Assembly: GCA_041917975.1 (NCBI GenBank)
Contig: JAYRWN010000475.1
Span: 1 to 64,000, forward strand
Length of the DNA: 64,000 nt
Direction: 5' to 3'
Origin: JAYRWN01 sp041917975
GTDB lineage: Bacteria > Bacteroidota > Bacteroidia > Chitinophagales > Saprospiraceae
The notes below the pieces were generated by a model. It saw only the letters and a program-made list of their open reading frames with translations. It was not told the DNA's origin and searched no databases. Made by a program: the position numbers and the translations under genes. This document shows positions 18,496 to 27,040 of this stretch, in pieces (within the stretch, counting starts at the first letter, position 1; each line of letters starts with the position of its first letter).

Positions 18496-19169
18496 ATGTC
18501 CTAATAGCGTCTCCAACAAATAATGAAATAGAACCTCTTATAAACTATCTGGAATCAAATCACCGCCGTAAATCTTTCGGAATATATTCCGTCAATACTA
18601 TAGATGTACGTTTAATGGTTACCGGTATTGGCACGCTTTTTACCGCTCAGGCTTTGACAAAAGCATTGGATTTATTCAAACCTGATCTTTTAATCCATGT
18701 GGGAATCGCCGGCTCCTTTCGCCAGCAATATCCTTTGGGTGCGACTTGCCAGGTAGTTACGGAGCAATTTGGTGATCTGGGTGCAGAAATGGCTGATGGA
18801 TCATTTCAAGACCTTATGGATTTGGCCTTGCAGGCGACTGATCGCTTTCCGTTTAAGAATGGCCGTCTTTGCCTCACAGAAAAGTGTCCGGTCCTCGGAC
18901 ATTTGCCGCATGTACATGGACTTAGTGTACATACGGTGACCGGCACTTCCACCAGGGCCGATCGTTTGTTAACTAAATATAATACAGATATAGAGACCAT
19001 GGAAGGTATGGCCGTTTACTATTGTGCTCTCTCGGCAGATGTGCCCTTTTTGACTTTACGCTCCATTTCTAATTATGTTGGTCCTCGAAACCGGGCATCT
19101 TGGGAAATCAATAAAGCCATAAACAACCTTAATGGTGAGTTGATAAATTATTTGCTTAAGTTAGGTTGA
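18492..19169 (+). CDS. mqnB: Futalosine hydrolase
   Basis: This 225-residue nucleosidase releases hypoxanthine from futalosine, an early step of the futalosine route to menaquinone. It belongs to the PNP/UDP fold: MVTGIGTLFTAQALTKAL, LLIHVGIAGSFRQQYPLG, then the specificity region VTEQFGDLGAEMADG and the catalytic ETMEGMAVYYCALSADVPF. The FGDLGAE motif is characteristic of MqnB rather than MTA/SAH nucleosidase. Its 3' end overlaps the convergent DUF3810 gene by 22 bp. Confidence 0.9.
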   Translation: MNVLIASPTNNEIEPLINYLESNHRRKSFGIYSVNTIDVRLMVTGIGTLFTAQALTKALDLFKPDLLIHVGIAGSFRQQYPLGATCQVVTEQFGDLGAEMADGSFQDLMDLALQATDRFPFKNGRLCLTEKCPVLGHLPHVHGLSVHTVTGTSTRADRLLTKYNTDIETMEGMAVYYCALSADVPFLTLRSISNYVGPRNRASWEINKAINNLNGELINYLLKLG

Positions 19170-20260
19170 TTCCGGTAATGGTGCATCAATGCCACCACCT
19201 GATTATAACTGGCCAAACCGGCGGAAACACCTTGAGAACGTAAATAATTACTGTAAATGAAATGTCGGACATCAGGAAGGATATCCTTATACCGATCTTG
19301 ATAGGTAAAAATGGTCTGTAGATCTCGATGAAAAGATGGAGAAAATTCATTTAATTCTTGTGCATACCTTTCCCTGAATCGATATTTTATAAGGATAGCT
19401 AATTCCTTCCAATAAGCTTCCAATGCACTGTAGGTGATGACCGGATCAGTGCTATTCAAGCAAGCTAATAAAGCCAGGAAATTACAATCTCCTTCATCAG
19501 TGATACCAAGTCCATGAAAGATTTCATGTGCGGCGACATAAGGCCATTGGAGTGCATAAAGACCTGCATCAAGGTTGGCTTCACCGGTAAAAGGCAAATA
19601 AAATCCGGCTGTACTGAAGTGTAAGAGCGTCCCAGGCATTAATTTACGCACTTTAACATCTCCTTTTGGCCGGGGGGCAAATTCACTAAGGACTTTTTTA
19701 CATTGATGATTTAATTCCAATTCTGTATCCCGGTTGTAAAAATGTTCTGCTACACGGGCGGCGACGATCGGTGTAGAGTCTGCGTAGCGGTTAATTTCCG
19801 TTTTTACCCAACTCCATTCAGCCCAGACAATAGCGGAATCTACAGCCATTGAGCTCATACGCATGCGTTCACTCAAACTTGGACGGCTGTAATTATAACC
19901 CCACAGTATATAAAACCCTGCCAATATCCAACCCAAAATACCTAGGCTAGGGACAATGGCCAGCTTAATAAGATGTGACCACGGTAGTTTAAACATTAAC
20001 TTTATCAAGCGAATCAAAGAAAACAGGATCAACCCCACCAGTACAGCCCAAAAAAGATAATAAAGAGGAAATGGGAACCAATAGGTCATACTCCTCAGAA
20101 TTGGGGCAATCGAGGCATAAAGTGCCCCATACCAATTATCCGCCTTTTCTGGCAGTTGGTCCAATACCAATTTTAAGAGAATGCTTACCACCCCAAAGAA
20201 GATACCCAAACGAGGTATCCAGTCCCGCCATGTCTTACGATTTAATATAAAGTTCACCAT
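19148..20260 (-). CDS. DUF3810 family membrane protein with zinc-protease-like HExxH
   Basis: A 370-residue protein with hydrophobic segments near residues 14-32, 52-90 and 100-120, followed by a soluble domain. The motif VAAHEIFHGLGITDEGDCNF holds HEIFH plus a downstream Glu, matching a gluzincin-type zinc site; I recognise the arrangement and the LLACLNSTDPVITYSALEAYW stretch as DUF3810. That predicts a membrane-bound metallopeptidase, but no substrate is known for the family. The 3' end overlaps mqnB by 22 bp. Confidence 0.83.
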   Translation of the reverse strand: MVNFILNRKTWRDWIPRLGIFFGVVSILLKLVLDQLPEKADNWYGALYASIAPILRSMTYWFPFPLYYLFWAVLVGLILFSLIRLIKLMFKLPWSHLIKLAIVPSLGILGWILAGFYILWGYNYSRPSLSERMRMSSMAVDSAIVWAEWSWVKTEINRYADSTPIVAARVAEHFYNRDTELELNHQCKKVLSEFAPRPKGDVKVRKLMPGTLLHFSTAGFYLPFTGEANLDAGLYALQWPYVAAHEIFHGLGITDEGDCNFLALLACLNSTDPVITYSALEAYWKELAILIKYRFRERYAQELNEFSPSFHRDLQTIFTYQDRYKDILPDVRHFIYSNYLRSQGVSAGLASYNQVVALMHHYRNQPNLSK

Positions 20261-20425
20261 ATATTCTAATGGTTAAGGTAATAGTTCTTTCGGCAAATCC
20301 GGCTACGGGAAAGTTATGTGATCTTAATCTCAAAAGGCTTAATTTTGTTTATTCAAATTTGCAACCATCTATCCAACTAAATTGTTTGATGAATTAGTTT
20401 TTAAACTTTAAATTTTTATTTCCCG

Positions 20426-20746
20426 ATGGCAAAAGAATTAACAGACAGCAATTTTCAGGACACAGCATTAGCTAACGAAGGTCTAACTATTATCGATTTT
20501 TGGGCTCCATGGTGTGGTCCATGCCGTATGATTAGTCCAATTATTGAAGAACTGGCCAAAGACTATGAAGGCAAAATTTTGGTAGGAAAGGTTGATGTAG
20601 ACCAAAATCCTCAAATTTCTGTCAAATATGGCATACGTAGCATTCCCACGATACTCTTTTTGAAAAATGGACAGGTTATAGACAAACAAATAGGTGCTAC
20701 CAGCAAACAAGCATTAGTCAACAAGATTGAGGCTCACCTCAACTAA
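20426..20746 (+). CDS. trxA: Thioredoxin
   Basis: A 106-residue cytoplasmic thioredoxin. The active site is FWAPWCGPCRMISP, with the cis-proline in IRSIPTILFLKNGQVID. It reduces protein disulfides using thioredoxin reductase. A TAATTTTG -7-like box at 20340-20347 lies 78 bases upstream. A strong hairpin terminator follows at 20771-20833. Confidence 0.97.
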   Translation: MAKELTDSNFQDTALANEGLTIIDFWAPWCGPCRMISPIIEELAKDYEGKILVGKVDVDQNPQISVKYGIRSIPTILFLKNGQVIDKQIGATSKQALVNKIEAHLN

Positions 20747-20770
20747 TCATTTATTAATCTACAAGTAACG

Positions 20771-20833
20771 GTCTGCTGGACTTCAGGTAAGATAAAAATA
20801 CTTACCTTGCGTCCTGCAGGCTGTTTTTATTTT
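20771..20833 (+). terminator. Strong intrinsic terminator between trxA and DUF58, ending at the DUF58 start codon
   Basis: The outer stem pairs 20771-20781 (GTCTGCTGGAC) with 20811-20821 (GTCCTGCAGGC), 10 of 11 pairs including one wobble. After a 3x3 internal loop, AGGTAAG (20785-20791) pairs perfectly with CTTACCT (20801-20807). TGTTTTTATTTT follows and ends at the ATG at 20834. It most simply terminates trxA, but any transcript reaching DUF58 from upstream must read through it. Confidence 0.75.
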
Positions 20834-21763
20834 ATGGAATTACTACAAAGATATCATCCCCGAGATTTGAACCATCTTGAGTTATTGGCATCTCAAGTGG
20901 TAGAAGGATTTATTGTTGGTTTACACAAAAGCCCGTTTCACGGATTTTCGGTGGAATTTGCCGAGCATCGTCTTTATAATCCAGGTGAATCGACCAGAGA
21001 TATTGACTGGAAGGTTTATGCTCGAACGGACAAATTATTCAGTAAAAAATATGAGGAAGAAACCAATCTTCGGTGTCAGGTGGTCATCGACACATCCTCC
21101 TCCATGTATTTTCCTGAAAAAGATAGACCCGATGATAATAATTTTAATAAACTTCAATTCTCTATTCTGGGAGCAGCGGCCTTAATGAATTTGTTACGGA
21201 AACAAAGGGATGCCTATGGATTAACTTTGTTTGATGATCACATTCACACTGCCACAGCCTGCAAAAGCAATATGGCCCATTATAAACTCATGCTTACTCA
21301 CCTGGACCGGGTTTATTCAGACAACACTTTAAACAAATCCACTTCAGCTGCAAAAGCCATTCATGAGATTGCGGAAAGTATTCATAAACGCTCGCTAGTT
21401 ATTATTTTTAGCGATATGTTTGAATACTCCTCCGACCTCAAAGAGTTATTCTCTGCTCTGCAACACTTGAAATTTAATAAACACGAGGTTATCGTATTTC
21501 ACGTTCATGACCGTAAGTATGAATTGGATTTTGAGTATGGCAATCGACCCTACCTGTTTATAGACATGGAAACTGGGGAAAAATTACGTCTGCAACCGAA
21601 AGAAGTAGAGGAATTATACACATCGAAAATTAAAAATTACATCAAAGAAATTCAGACTAAATGTATACAATACAAAATTGATTTTATTCCGGCTGATATT
21701 AATGAAGGCTATCGACCGATATTGCAATCTTATTTGCTTAAGCGCAGTAAAATGAATATTTGA
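20834..21763 (+). CDS. DUF58 domain protein (VWA-like)
   Basis: Start chosen at ATG 20834 (MELLQRYHPRDLNHLELLAS); an upstream TTG is inside the terminator stem. The 309-residue protein has the DUF58 core EHRLYNPGESTRDIDWKVYA, then VVIDTSSSMYF, a MIDAS-like metal site of VWA fold, and IFSDMFEYSSDL. DUF58 proteins usually accompany a MoxR AAA+ ATPase and batA/batB genes in the Bacteroidota Bat operon. None of these is next to it here, and it is instead followed by PPK2 after 6 bp. Confidence 0.88.
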   Translation: MELLQRYHPRDLNHLELLASQVVEGFIVGLHKSPFHGFSVEFAEHRLYNPGESTRDIDWKVYARTDKLFSKKYEEETNLRCQVVIDTSSSMYFPEKDRPDDNNFNKLQFSILGAAALMNLLRKQRDAYGLTLFDDHIHTATACKSNMAHYKLMLTHLDRVYSDNTLNKSTSAAKAIHEIAESIHKRSLVIIFSDMFEYSSDLKELFSALQHLKFNKHEVIVFHVHDRKYELDFEYGNRPYLFIDMETGEKLRLQPKEVEELYTSKIKNYIKEIQTKCIQYKIDFIPADINEGYRPILQSYLLKRSKMNI

Positions 21764-21769
21764 TAATTT

Positions 21770-22504
21770 ATGATTAAATTAAGTGAAATCCCAACTATTC
21801 CTCCTGAGGGTCTTGAAGAAAAGGTAATTGATACCGAAACTGAAAAATTGGTAAGGAAATTATCCAATCTGCAAAGTAAGCTATTCGCTGAAAAAAAACA
21901 AAGCTTATTAATTGTATTACAGGGCATGGATGGCTCCGGGAAAGACGGTATTACCAAAAACGTATTTAAAGGGTGCTCGCCAATGGGCGTGTCGGCTTAT
22001 TCCTTCCGTAAACCGACGGATGAGGAATTTGCTCATGATTTTTTATGGAGGGTACATAAACATGCCCCACCCCGCGGCGAGATACAAATATTTGTTCGAT
22101 CACATTACGAGGATATTCTTATTCAACGTGTACACAAATGGATTGATGAGTCCAGAGTAAAAAGCCGCATGGAGGCCATCAATCATTTTGAACGGTTGCT
22201 TCAATTTGACAATCATACTACCGTACTTAAATTTTATCTGCACATCTCTCCGACTAAACAAATGGAAAAACTCGAAGAACGAAAAAAAGACCCGGAAAAA
22301 TATTGGAAACATAACCCTGATGACATTAAAGAGGCAGTTCTTTGGGACGAATATATGCGATGTTATGAAGATGTCTTAAACTGGAGTACTATCCCGTGGC
22401 ATGTCATCCCGGTGGATAAACGCTGGTATAGGGATTATTTAGTGGCGAAAATTGTAGTCAATCATTTAGAAAAAATGAACCCTCAATATCCGCCTCTAAG
22501 ATGA
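21770..22504 (+). CDS. ppk2: Polyphosphate kinase 2 family protein
   Basis: A 244-residue PPK2-type kinase of the one-domain form. Walker A is LQGMDGSGKDGITKNVF, followed by the PPK2 signature FRKPTDEEFAHDFLWRVH, and the Walker B region FVRSHYEDILIQRVH. A lid segment KKDPEKYWKHNPDD follows. These enzymes move phosphate between polyphosphate and nucleotides, usually phosphorylating AMP, ADP or GDP. Which nucleotide class applies is not decidable by eye. It overlaps the S4 gene by 4 bp. Confidence 0.92.
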   Translation: MIKLSEIPTIPPEGLEEKVIDTETEKLVRKLSNLQSKLFAEKKQSLLIVLQGMDGSGKDGITKNVFKGCSPMGVSAYSFRKPTDEEFAHDFLWRVHKHAPPRGEIQIFVRSHYEDILIQRVHKWIDESRVKSRMEAINHFERLLQFDNHTTVLKFYLHISPTKQMEKLEERKKDPEKYWKHNPDDIKEAVLWDEYMRCYEDVLNWSTIPWHVIPVDKRWYRDYLVAKIVVNHLEKMNPQYPPLR

Positions 22505-22905
22505 CTCCGGGGAAAGTAAGAGTAGATAAATATTTATGGTCTATTCGCCTCTATAAAAGTCGTTCTTTGGCCACTGATGCCTGTAAAGCAGGAAACGTCC
22601 GGCTGAATAATCAACCTTTAAAACCAGCTCACCTTCTGCAGGGAACAGAATCCCTAACAATAAAAAAAAGTGGATTCAGTTTTCAAATTCAAGTACTTCA
22701 ATTACTTGATAAACGTGTTGGTGCTGAAATAGCCCGGGCCTGCTATGAGGACCGGACACCGGCCGAAGAACTAAACAAATACGCATCTTGGTTTGCTTTA
22801 AGCAGAGCTCAGCATGAATTTCGGGAGCGTGGGGAGGGTCGCCCGACTAAAAAAGATCGACGGGAATTAGATCATTACAAATCCTGGGAAGATCTGGATG
22901 ATTAA
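22501..22905 (+). CDS. hslR: S4-domain RNA-binding protein (Hsp15-like)
   Basis: A 134-residue protein opening with an S4 domain (VRVDKYLWSIRLYKSRSLATDACKAG is the signature region, read 7-32), plus GNVRLNNQPLKPAHLL. The C-terminus is basic and charged (RGEGRPTKKDRRELDHYKSW), as in Hsp15, which recycles stalled 50S subunits carrying peptidyl-tRNA. It overlaps PPK2 by 4 bp at its start. Its stop overlaps the convergent hydroxyacyl-CoA dehydrogenase by 4 bp. Confidence 0.88.
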   Translation: MTPGKVRVDKYLWSIRLYKSRSLATDACKAGNVRLNNQPLKPAHLLQGTESLTIKKSGFSFQIQVLQLLDKRVGAEIARACYEDRTPAEELNKYASWFALSRAQHEFRERGEGRPTKKDRRELDHYKSWEDLDD

Positions 22906-23747
22906 TATTTATAAAAACCTTCTCCACTCTTCACTCCTGTTTTTCCTGCATGAACCATGTTCACCAATAAAGGGCATGGCGCGTATTTAGGTTGCCGGAA
23001 TCCTTGATACAACACCTCCATGATAGACAGGCAGGTGTCCAACCCAATCAAGTCTGCCAAGCGTAAAGGTCCCATGGGATGCGCCATCCCTAACCGCATC
23101 ACCGCATCTATTTCATCCCGCCCGGCAATCCCTTCGTAAAGGGTGTAAATCGCTTCGTTTATCATCGGCATAAGAATACGGTTTGCTACAAACCCAGGAT
23201 AGTCCTTAACTTCTACCGGTTCTTTACCGATTTTTTTGCTTAGGGCGAGGATGCGTGCAGTGGTCTCGCCACTGGTTTCATAGCCATTAATCACCTCCAC
23301 TAACTTCATCAATGGGACCGGATTCATAAAATGCATGCCAATCACTCGCTGAGGGCGTTGAGTCACATTAGCCAGTCTGGTTACTGAAATGGATGAAGTG
23401 TTGGTGGCTAATATGGTCTGCTCAGAAACTAAAGCGTCCAACTTTTTGAATAGTTCCGCTTTTAATTCAAATTTCTCTGGCACAGCTTCGATGACTACTT
23501 CAGAGCCCGGGACACACTTTTCCAGGTTGAGTGACTTATGTATACGATTTAGGGTATCTTGTTCTGTTATCTCTGTTAGAGTTCCTTTTTTTACCAGACG
23601 CGCCAGACTTGCCCGAATATTTTCTATACCACACTCTAAAAAAGCAACCTCTGTATCTACCATACACACTTCAAAACCATGCATGGCTAAAGTCTGTGCT
23701 ATACCACTCCCCATAGTGCCGGCTCCAATGACTGAAATAAATGACAT
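22902..23747 (-). CDS. 3-hydroxybutyryl-CoA (3-hydroxyacyl-CoA) dehydrogenase
   Basis: Start chosen at 23747, giving MSFISVIGAGTMGSGIAQ with the Rossmann glycines directly after the start; an upstream in-frame ATG would add 26 poorly fitting residues. The 281-residue protein has EAVPEKFELKAELF, NTSSISVTRLA, IGMHFMNPVPLMKLVEVI and the family KDYPGFVANRILMPMINEAI. It oxidises L-3-hydroxyacyl-CoA to 3-oxoacyl-CoA with NAD in fatty-acid or butanoate metabolism. Other beta-oxidation genes are not nearby. Confidence 0.93.
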   Translation of the reverse strand: MSFISVIGAGTMGSGIAQTLAMHGFEVCMVDTEVAFLECGIENIRASLARLVKKGTLTEITEQDTLNRIHKSLNLEKCVPGSEVVIEAVPEKFELKAELFKKLDALVSEQTILATNTSSISVTRLANVTQRPQRVIGMHFMNPVPLMKLVEVINGYETSGETTARILALSKKIGKEPVEVKDYPGFVANRILMPMINEAIYTLYEGIAGRDEIDAVMRLGMAHPMGPLRLADLIGLDTCLSIMEVLYQGFRQPKYAPCPLLVNMVHAGKTGVKSGEGFYKY

Positions 23748-23798
23748 ATTTTTGTTTCGAAGATAACTTAGTCTCGAGTTCTTGTTTAAGCGAATGGC

Positions 23799-24776
23799 AT
23801 GAAATTTAAGGAATTTGGTCCTCATTTACTTTTATTCTCTAAAGCTGTCCTTGGCCACATAGTTTGGCTGGGTTTCACCGCACATTTCTGCGGTGCCCAA
23901 TATGTTGTGGATTCATCTTCAATTGCCGGAGTAGTATTCCTTGACTCCATTACCGTAACAGCTGTACGGGCAGGATGGAACCTTGATGAATTTATTCTTA
24001 AAATAAAAAAGGATGAATCCCTTTATGAGGCCTTTAGAAATTTGCGCAAAATGAATTACACTTTTGAGTATCAAATATCGGCAAATCGCAGGAAAGGGAA
24101 AAATGCAGCGTCTTATGTCGGCCAATTCATTCAAAACTGGGATGGACGCTGCCGCTCCATGTATATCAAAAGTGAAGAAACAAAAGGACCATGGTTAGAG
24201 CCTAATGGAGATTATTCTTTTTTTTCAGCCACTATGGCTGACCGGTTATTTCTAACCCATGGTCAGGTCTGTGATCAGGTAAATACTTCCCTATCTGACC
24301 GTAAGTCCTCTTCCAGTTCTGGCCGAGAGAAATACGTGAATCTGCTAAAGCACATTTTATTTAACCCTGGAAGTGGAGAAGACATTCCCATATTGGGTCA
24401 TGAATTCGAACTCTTTGACCCCAGCAATTCACCTTATTATACTCATTCAATCAGCCAAATTGAATGGTCAGGCCAATCGGTCATCATCATACACTCTGTT
24501 TTAAATAAGGGTTTAAAACCTCATGAGGAGAGAAAAAATATTGTCCGCGAACTTGTTTCCTACATGCGTAAGGAAGATAAACAAATCATTCACCGATCAT
24601 ACCACCTGGTCAACCATTCATTGATCTTGGATTGCGATGTCAAGATATCTTTTGATGTCCGTCAGCATCAATCCAGTTATTACGTGAATAAATGTCAATT
24701 AGAGGGATATTGGAACTTTCCGGGAAAAAAATGGGAGAATGCCTCTTTTAATATATCTATTAATCCACAACCATGA
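23799..24776 (+). CDS. Secreted protein of unknown function
   Basis: A 325-residue protein with a long hydrophobic N-terminus (about residues 9-34, LLLFSKAVLGHIVWLGFTAH...) that reads as a signal peptide. The mature start has FLDSITVTAVRAGWNLDEFILKIKKDE and EAFRNLRKMNYTFEYQI, and the end is rich in beta-strand-like segments (SFDVRQHQSSYYVNKCQLEG). I do not recognise a named domain. The VTVTAVRAG phrase resembles uncharacterised Bacteroidota secreted proteins I have seen, so it is probably phylum-restricted. Its stop overlaps the NAG-kinase-like gene by 4 bp. Confidence 0.65.
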   Translation: MKFKEFGPHLLLFSKAVLGHIVWLGFTAHFCGAQYVVDSSSIAGVVFLDSITVTAVRAGWNLDEFILKIKKDESLYEAFRNLRKMNYTFEYQISANRRKGKNAASYVGQFIQNWDGRCRSMYIKSEETKGPWLEPNGDYSFFSATMADRLFLTHGQVCDQVNTSLSDRKSSSSSGREKYVNLLKHILFNPGSGEDIPILGHEFELFDPSNSPYYTHSISQIEWSGQSVIIIHSVLNKGLKPHEERKNIVRELVSYMRKEDKQIIHRSYHLVNHSLILDCDVKISFDVRQHQSSYYVNKCQLEGYWNFPGKKWENASFNISINPQP

Positions 24777-25633
24777 ATTATTCTGTCGCCATTGTAGATT
24801 CCGGCTCCTCAAAAGCAGATTGGGTATTCACTTCCGGTCATCACCGGCTTTTGTTAGAACTCCCGGGTTATAATCCTTTGATCACCAATCCCGAGCAATA
24901 TGTTAACACAGTTACGGCTTCATTGCCACCAGTTATAATCTCTGCCGAAATAAAAGCTATATATTTTTATGCCGCCGGTATGACCGGATCCGACCGCCTC
25001 CAGCAGGGAGCAACTATGCTGAGGGCCTTATTCCCACAAGCAAGATTAACCCTTGACTCCGACTTAATGGGGGCAGCACTTGCTGTTTGTGGAAACGAAC
25101 CCGGACTTGTAGGCATTTTAGGGACAGGAAGCAATGCCTGTTATTTCGATGGGACAAATATCCGCGCCGGTATCAATTCACTTGGATGGATTCTTGGTGA
25201 TGAAGGTAGCGGAACATATCTTGGTAAACAATTAGTCAAAGATTATTTTTATTATCTCCTGCCCAGTGACTTATCTCTTATGTTTTCCGAAGAATATAAG
25301 CTAACCAAAGATGCTTTACTGGATGCTGTGTACCGTCAGCCTCGTCCAAATTTTTTCCTCGCCTCCTTTGCCGATTTTCTTGGAAAACATCGTGATCACC
25401 CCTATGTTCAGGTGCTGTTAGACCAGGCCTTTTCGCAATTTGCCGAAAAACATTTGTTAAGATTTAGACAATTTAGATATTTGCGCACGCATTTGATTGG
25501 TTCGATTGCCTTTCATTTTGCTGATTTAGTTAGTAAAGCCTTGGCCAAATATGATCTGCCAGTAGGTTTAATTATCAAAAAACCAATTGACCGCCTGGTG
25601 GATTTAATTGAAGGTCAACATTTTAAGCAATGA
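24773..25633 (+). CDS. N-acetylglucosamine-kinase-like protein (BadF/BadG/BcrA ATPase fold)
   Basis: A 286-residue actin/hexokinase-fold protein. The N-terminal phosphate loop is VDSGSSKADWVF and the second is GILGTGSNACYFDG, followed by GWILGDEGSGTYLGKQLVK. The length and the LGDEGSGTY motif match the Bacteroidota N-acetylglucosamine-kinase-like group. It probably phosphorylates a hexosamine or another sugar; the substrate is inferred only. It is translationally coupled to both neighbours by 4-bp overlaps, next to pfkA, suggesting a sugar-phosphorylation operon. Confidence 0.85.
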   Translation: MNYSVAIVDSGSSKADWVFTSGHHRLLLELPGYNPLITNPEQYVNTVTASLPPVIISAEIKAIYFYAAGMTGSDRLQQGATMLRALFPQARLTLDSDLMGAALAVCGNEPGLVGILGTGSNACYFDGTNIRAGINSLGWILGDEGSGTYLGKQLVKDYFYYLLPSDLSLMFSEEYKLTKDALLDAVYRQPRPNFFLASFADFLGKHRDHPYVQVLLDQAFSQFAEKHLLRFRQFRYLRTHLIGSIAFHFADLVSKALAKYDLPVGLIIKKPIDRLVDLIEGQHFKQ

Positions 25634-26610
25634 GTGAACTAAAACGTATTGGTGTTTTTACTTCAGGGGGTGATGCTCCAGGAATGAATGCAGCCATTCG
25701 GGCTGTAGTCAGGACATGTGCCTACTATGACTTACACTGTTATGGGATTTACCGGGGTTATTCAGGAATGATTGATGGAGACATCAACCGACTGGATAAA
25801 GCAGACGTAGCCAACATCATTCAGCGCGGTGGCACCATCCTTAAAACCGCTCGCAGTGAGGAATTCCGCACCCACGAAGGCCGAAAAAAAGCATACGAAT
25901 CCTTATTGGCTTACGAAATTGATGCTTTAGTTGCCATCGGTGGTAATGGTACTTTTGCCGGCGCAGATTTATTTTCCTCTGAGTTTGGTATACCGATTAT
26001 TGGTGTGCCGGGTACTATAGATAATGACCTGTTCGGAACTGATTTATCCATTGGGTTCGATACCGCCATCAACACGGCCATGGAAGCCGTGGATAAAATC
26101 AGAGATACTGCCGAAGCTCACAATCGTTTGTTTTTTATTGAAGTTATGGGGCGGCATTCCGGTTTTATAGCCTTATATACGGGCATCGGGAGCGGTGCCG
26201 GAAGTGTTATCATTCCAGAAAAACCTATAGACATTGAAAAATTGATTGAAAATCTACACCTTTCCGGTAAAAGGAAAAAGATGTTTAATCTTATCATTGT
26301 AGCAGAGGGAAGTCCCTTAGGAGGAGCTACAGCGATAGCTAAAATGGTGAAAGATCGAATTCATGACTACGACATCAAAGTGGCTATCATTGGCCATCTG
26401 CAGCGCGGAGGATCCCCTACAGCGTTAGATCGGTTATTAGCTAGTCGCTTAGGGTATGGAGCCATCCATGGACTTATGGAGGGTAAAACTGCTCATATGG
26501 TTGGTGTGTTGGATAATAAAGTGATTTTTACTCCTTTTGTAGAAGCCACCTCCAGAGAAAAATGGCCTAATGATGATTTAATAAAAATGGCTGAAATTAT
26601 TGCCATGTAA
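25630..26610 (+). CDS. pfkA: 6-phosphofructokinase
   Basis: A 326-residue Pfk of the bacterial short form. Landmarks are FTSGGDAPGMNAAIRAVVR, GVPGTIDNDLFGTD with the catalytic aspartate (residue 131), IEVMGRHSGFIALY and GHLQRGGSPTALDRLLA. It phosphorylates fructose 6-phosphate, and the glycine after GGN argues for ATP rather than pyrophosphate use. Residue 106 is Asn (GGNGT) where GGDGS/T is canonical in E. coli. It starts within the upstream gene's stop by 4 bp. Confidence 0.93.
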   Translation: MSELKRIGVFTSGGDAPGMNAAIRAVVRTCAYYDLHCYGIYRGYSGMIDGDINRLDKADVANIIQRGGTILKTARSEEFRTHEGRKKAYESLLAYEIDALVAIGGNGTFAGADLFSSEFGIPIIGVPGTIDNDLFGTDLSIGFDTAINTAMEAVDKIRDTAEAHNRLFFIEVMGRHSGFIALYTGIGSGAGSVIIPEKPIDIEKLIENLHLSGKRKKMFNLIIVAEGSPLGGATAIAKMVKDRIHDYDIKVAIIGHLQRGGSPTALDRLLASRLGYGAIHGLMEGKTAHMVGVLDNKVIFTPFVEATSREKWPNDDLIKMAEIIAM

Positions 26611-26617
26611 GCCTGGC

Positions 26618-26932
26618 ATGAGTTTCTTGTTGTTTTATATTACCGTTCCGGATAAAGTCACCGGACAAAATCTTGGAAAAGGTTGCTTACAAAACCGTCT
26701 AGCCGCCTGTTATAACCTCTTTCCTATCTCCAGTCAATTTTGGTGGCAAGAAAAATTGGAAGAAAGCGAGGAATGGGTCCTGTTATTAAAAACAGCACAC
26801 CACCGTAAAGAAGACCTCTCAACTTTTATACATCAACATCACCCTTATCAAGTGCCTTGCATTATGTTTTGGACGGTGGAAGTGAATCCAACTTACAGTG
26901 ACTGGATTGTTAAAGAAACAAGCACCACTTAA
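26618..26932 (+). CDS. cutA: CutA-like divalent-ion tolerance protein
   Basis: Start chosen at ATG 26618 (MSFLLFYITVPDKVTGQNLG); upstream in-frame starts lie inside pfkA. The 104-residue protein has NRLAACYNLFPISSQFWWQ, EEWVLLLKTAHHR and the C-terminal HPYQVPCIMFWTVE, matching the trimeric CutA1 fold. It is linked to copper tolerance in some bacteria, but its biochemical role is unclear. It follows pfkA after 7 bp and probably ends the operon. Confidence 0.88.
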   Translation: MSFLLFYITVPDKVTGQNLGKGCLQNRLAACYNLFPISSQFWWQEKLEESEEWVLLLKTAHHRKEDLSTFIHQHHPYQVPCIMFWTVEVNPTYSDWIVKETSTT

Positions 26933-27040
26933 TTAGTGCCCTGGGGTGTATTTTAGTTTCATAAGATTTTAGTATCCTCTTAACATCACATTAGCGCTTT
27001 TTAACATTCATGATCCGGTTTAATATAAAATTATTAAGCC

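Noticed and set aside
20807..20833. Upstream TTG start for DUF58
   Set aside because: It lies inside the terminator hairpin, and the ATG at 20834 begins a better-conserved N-terminus.
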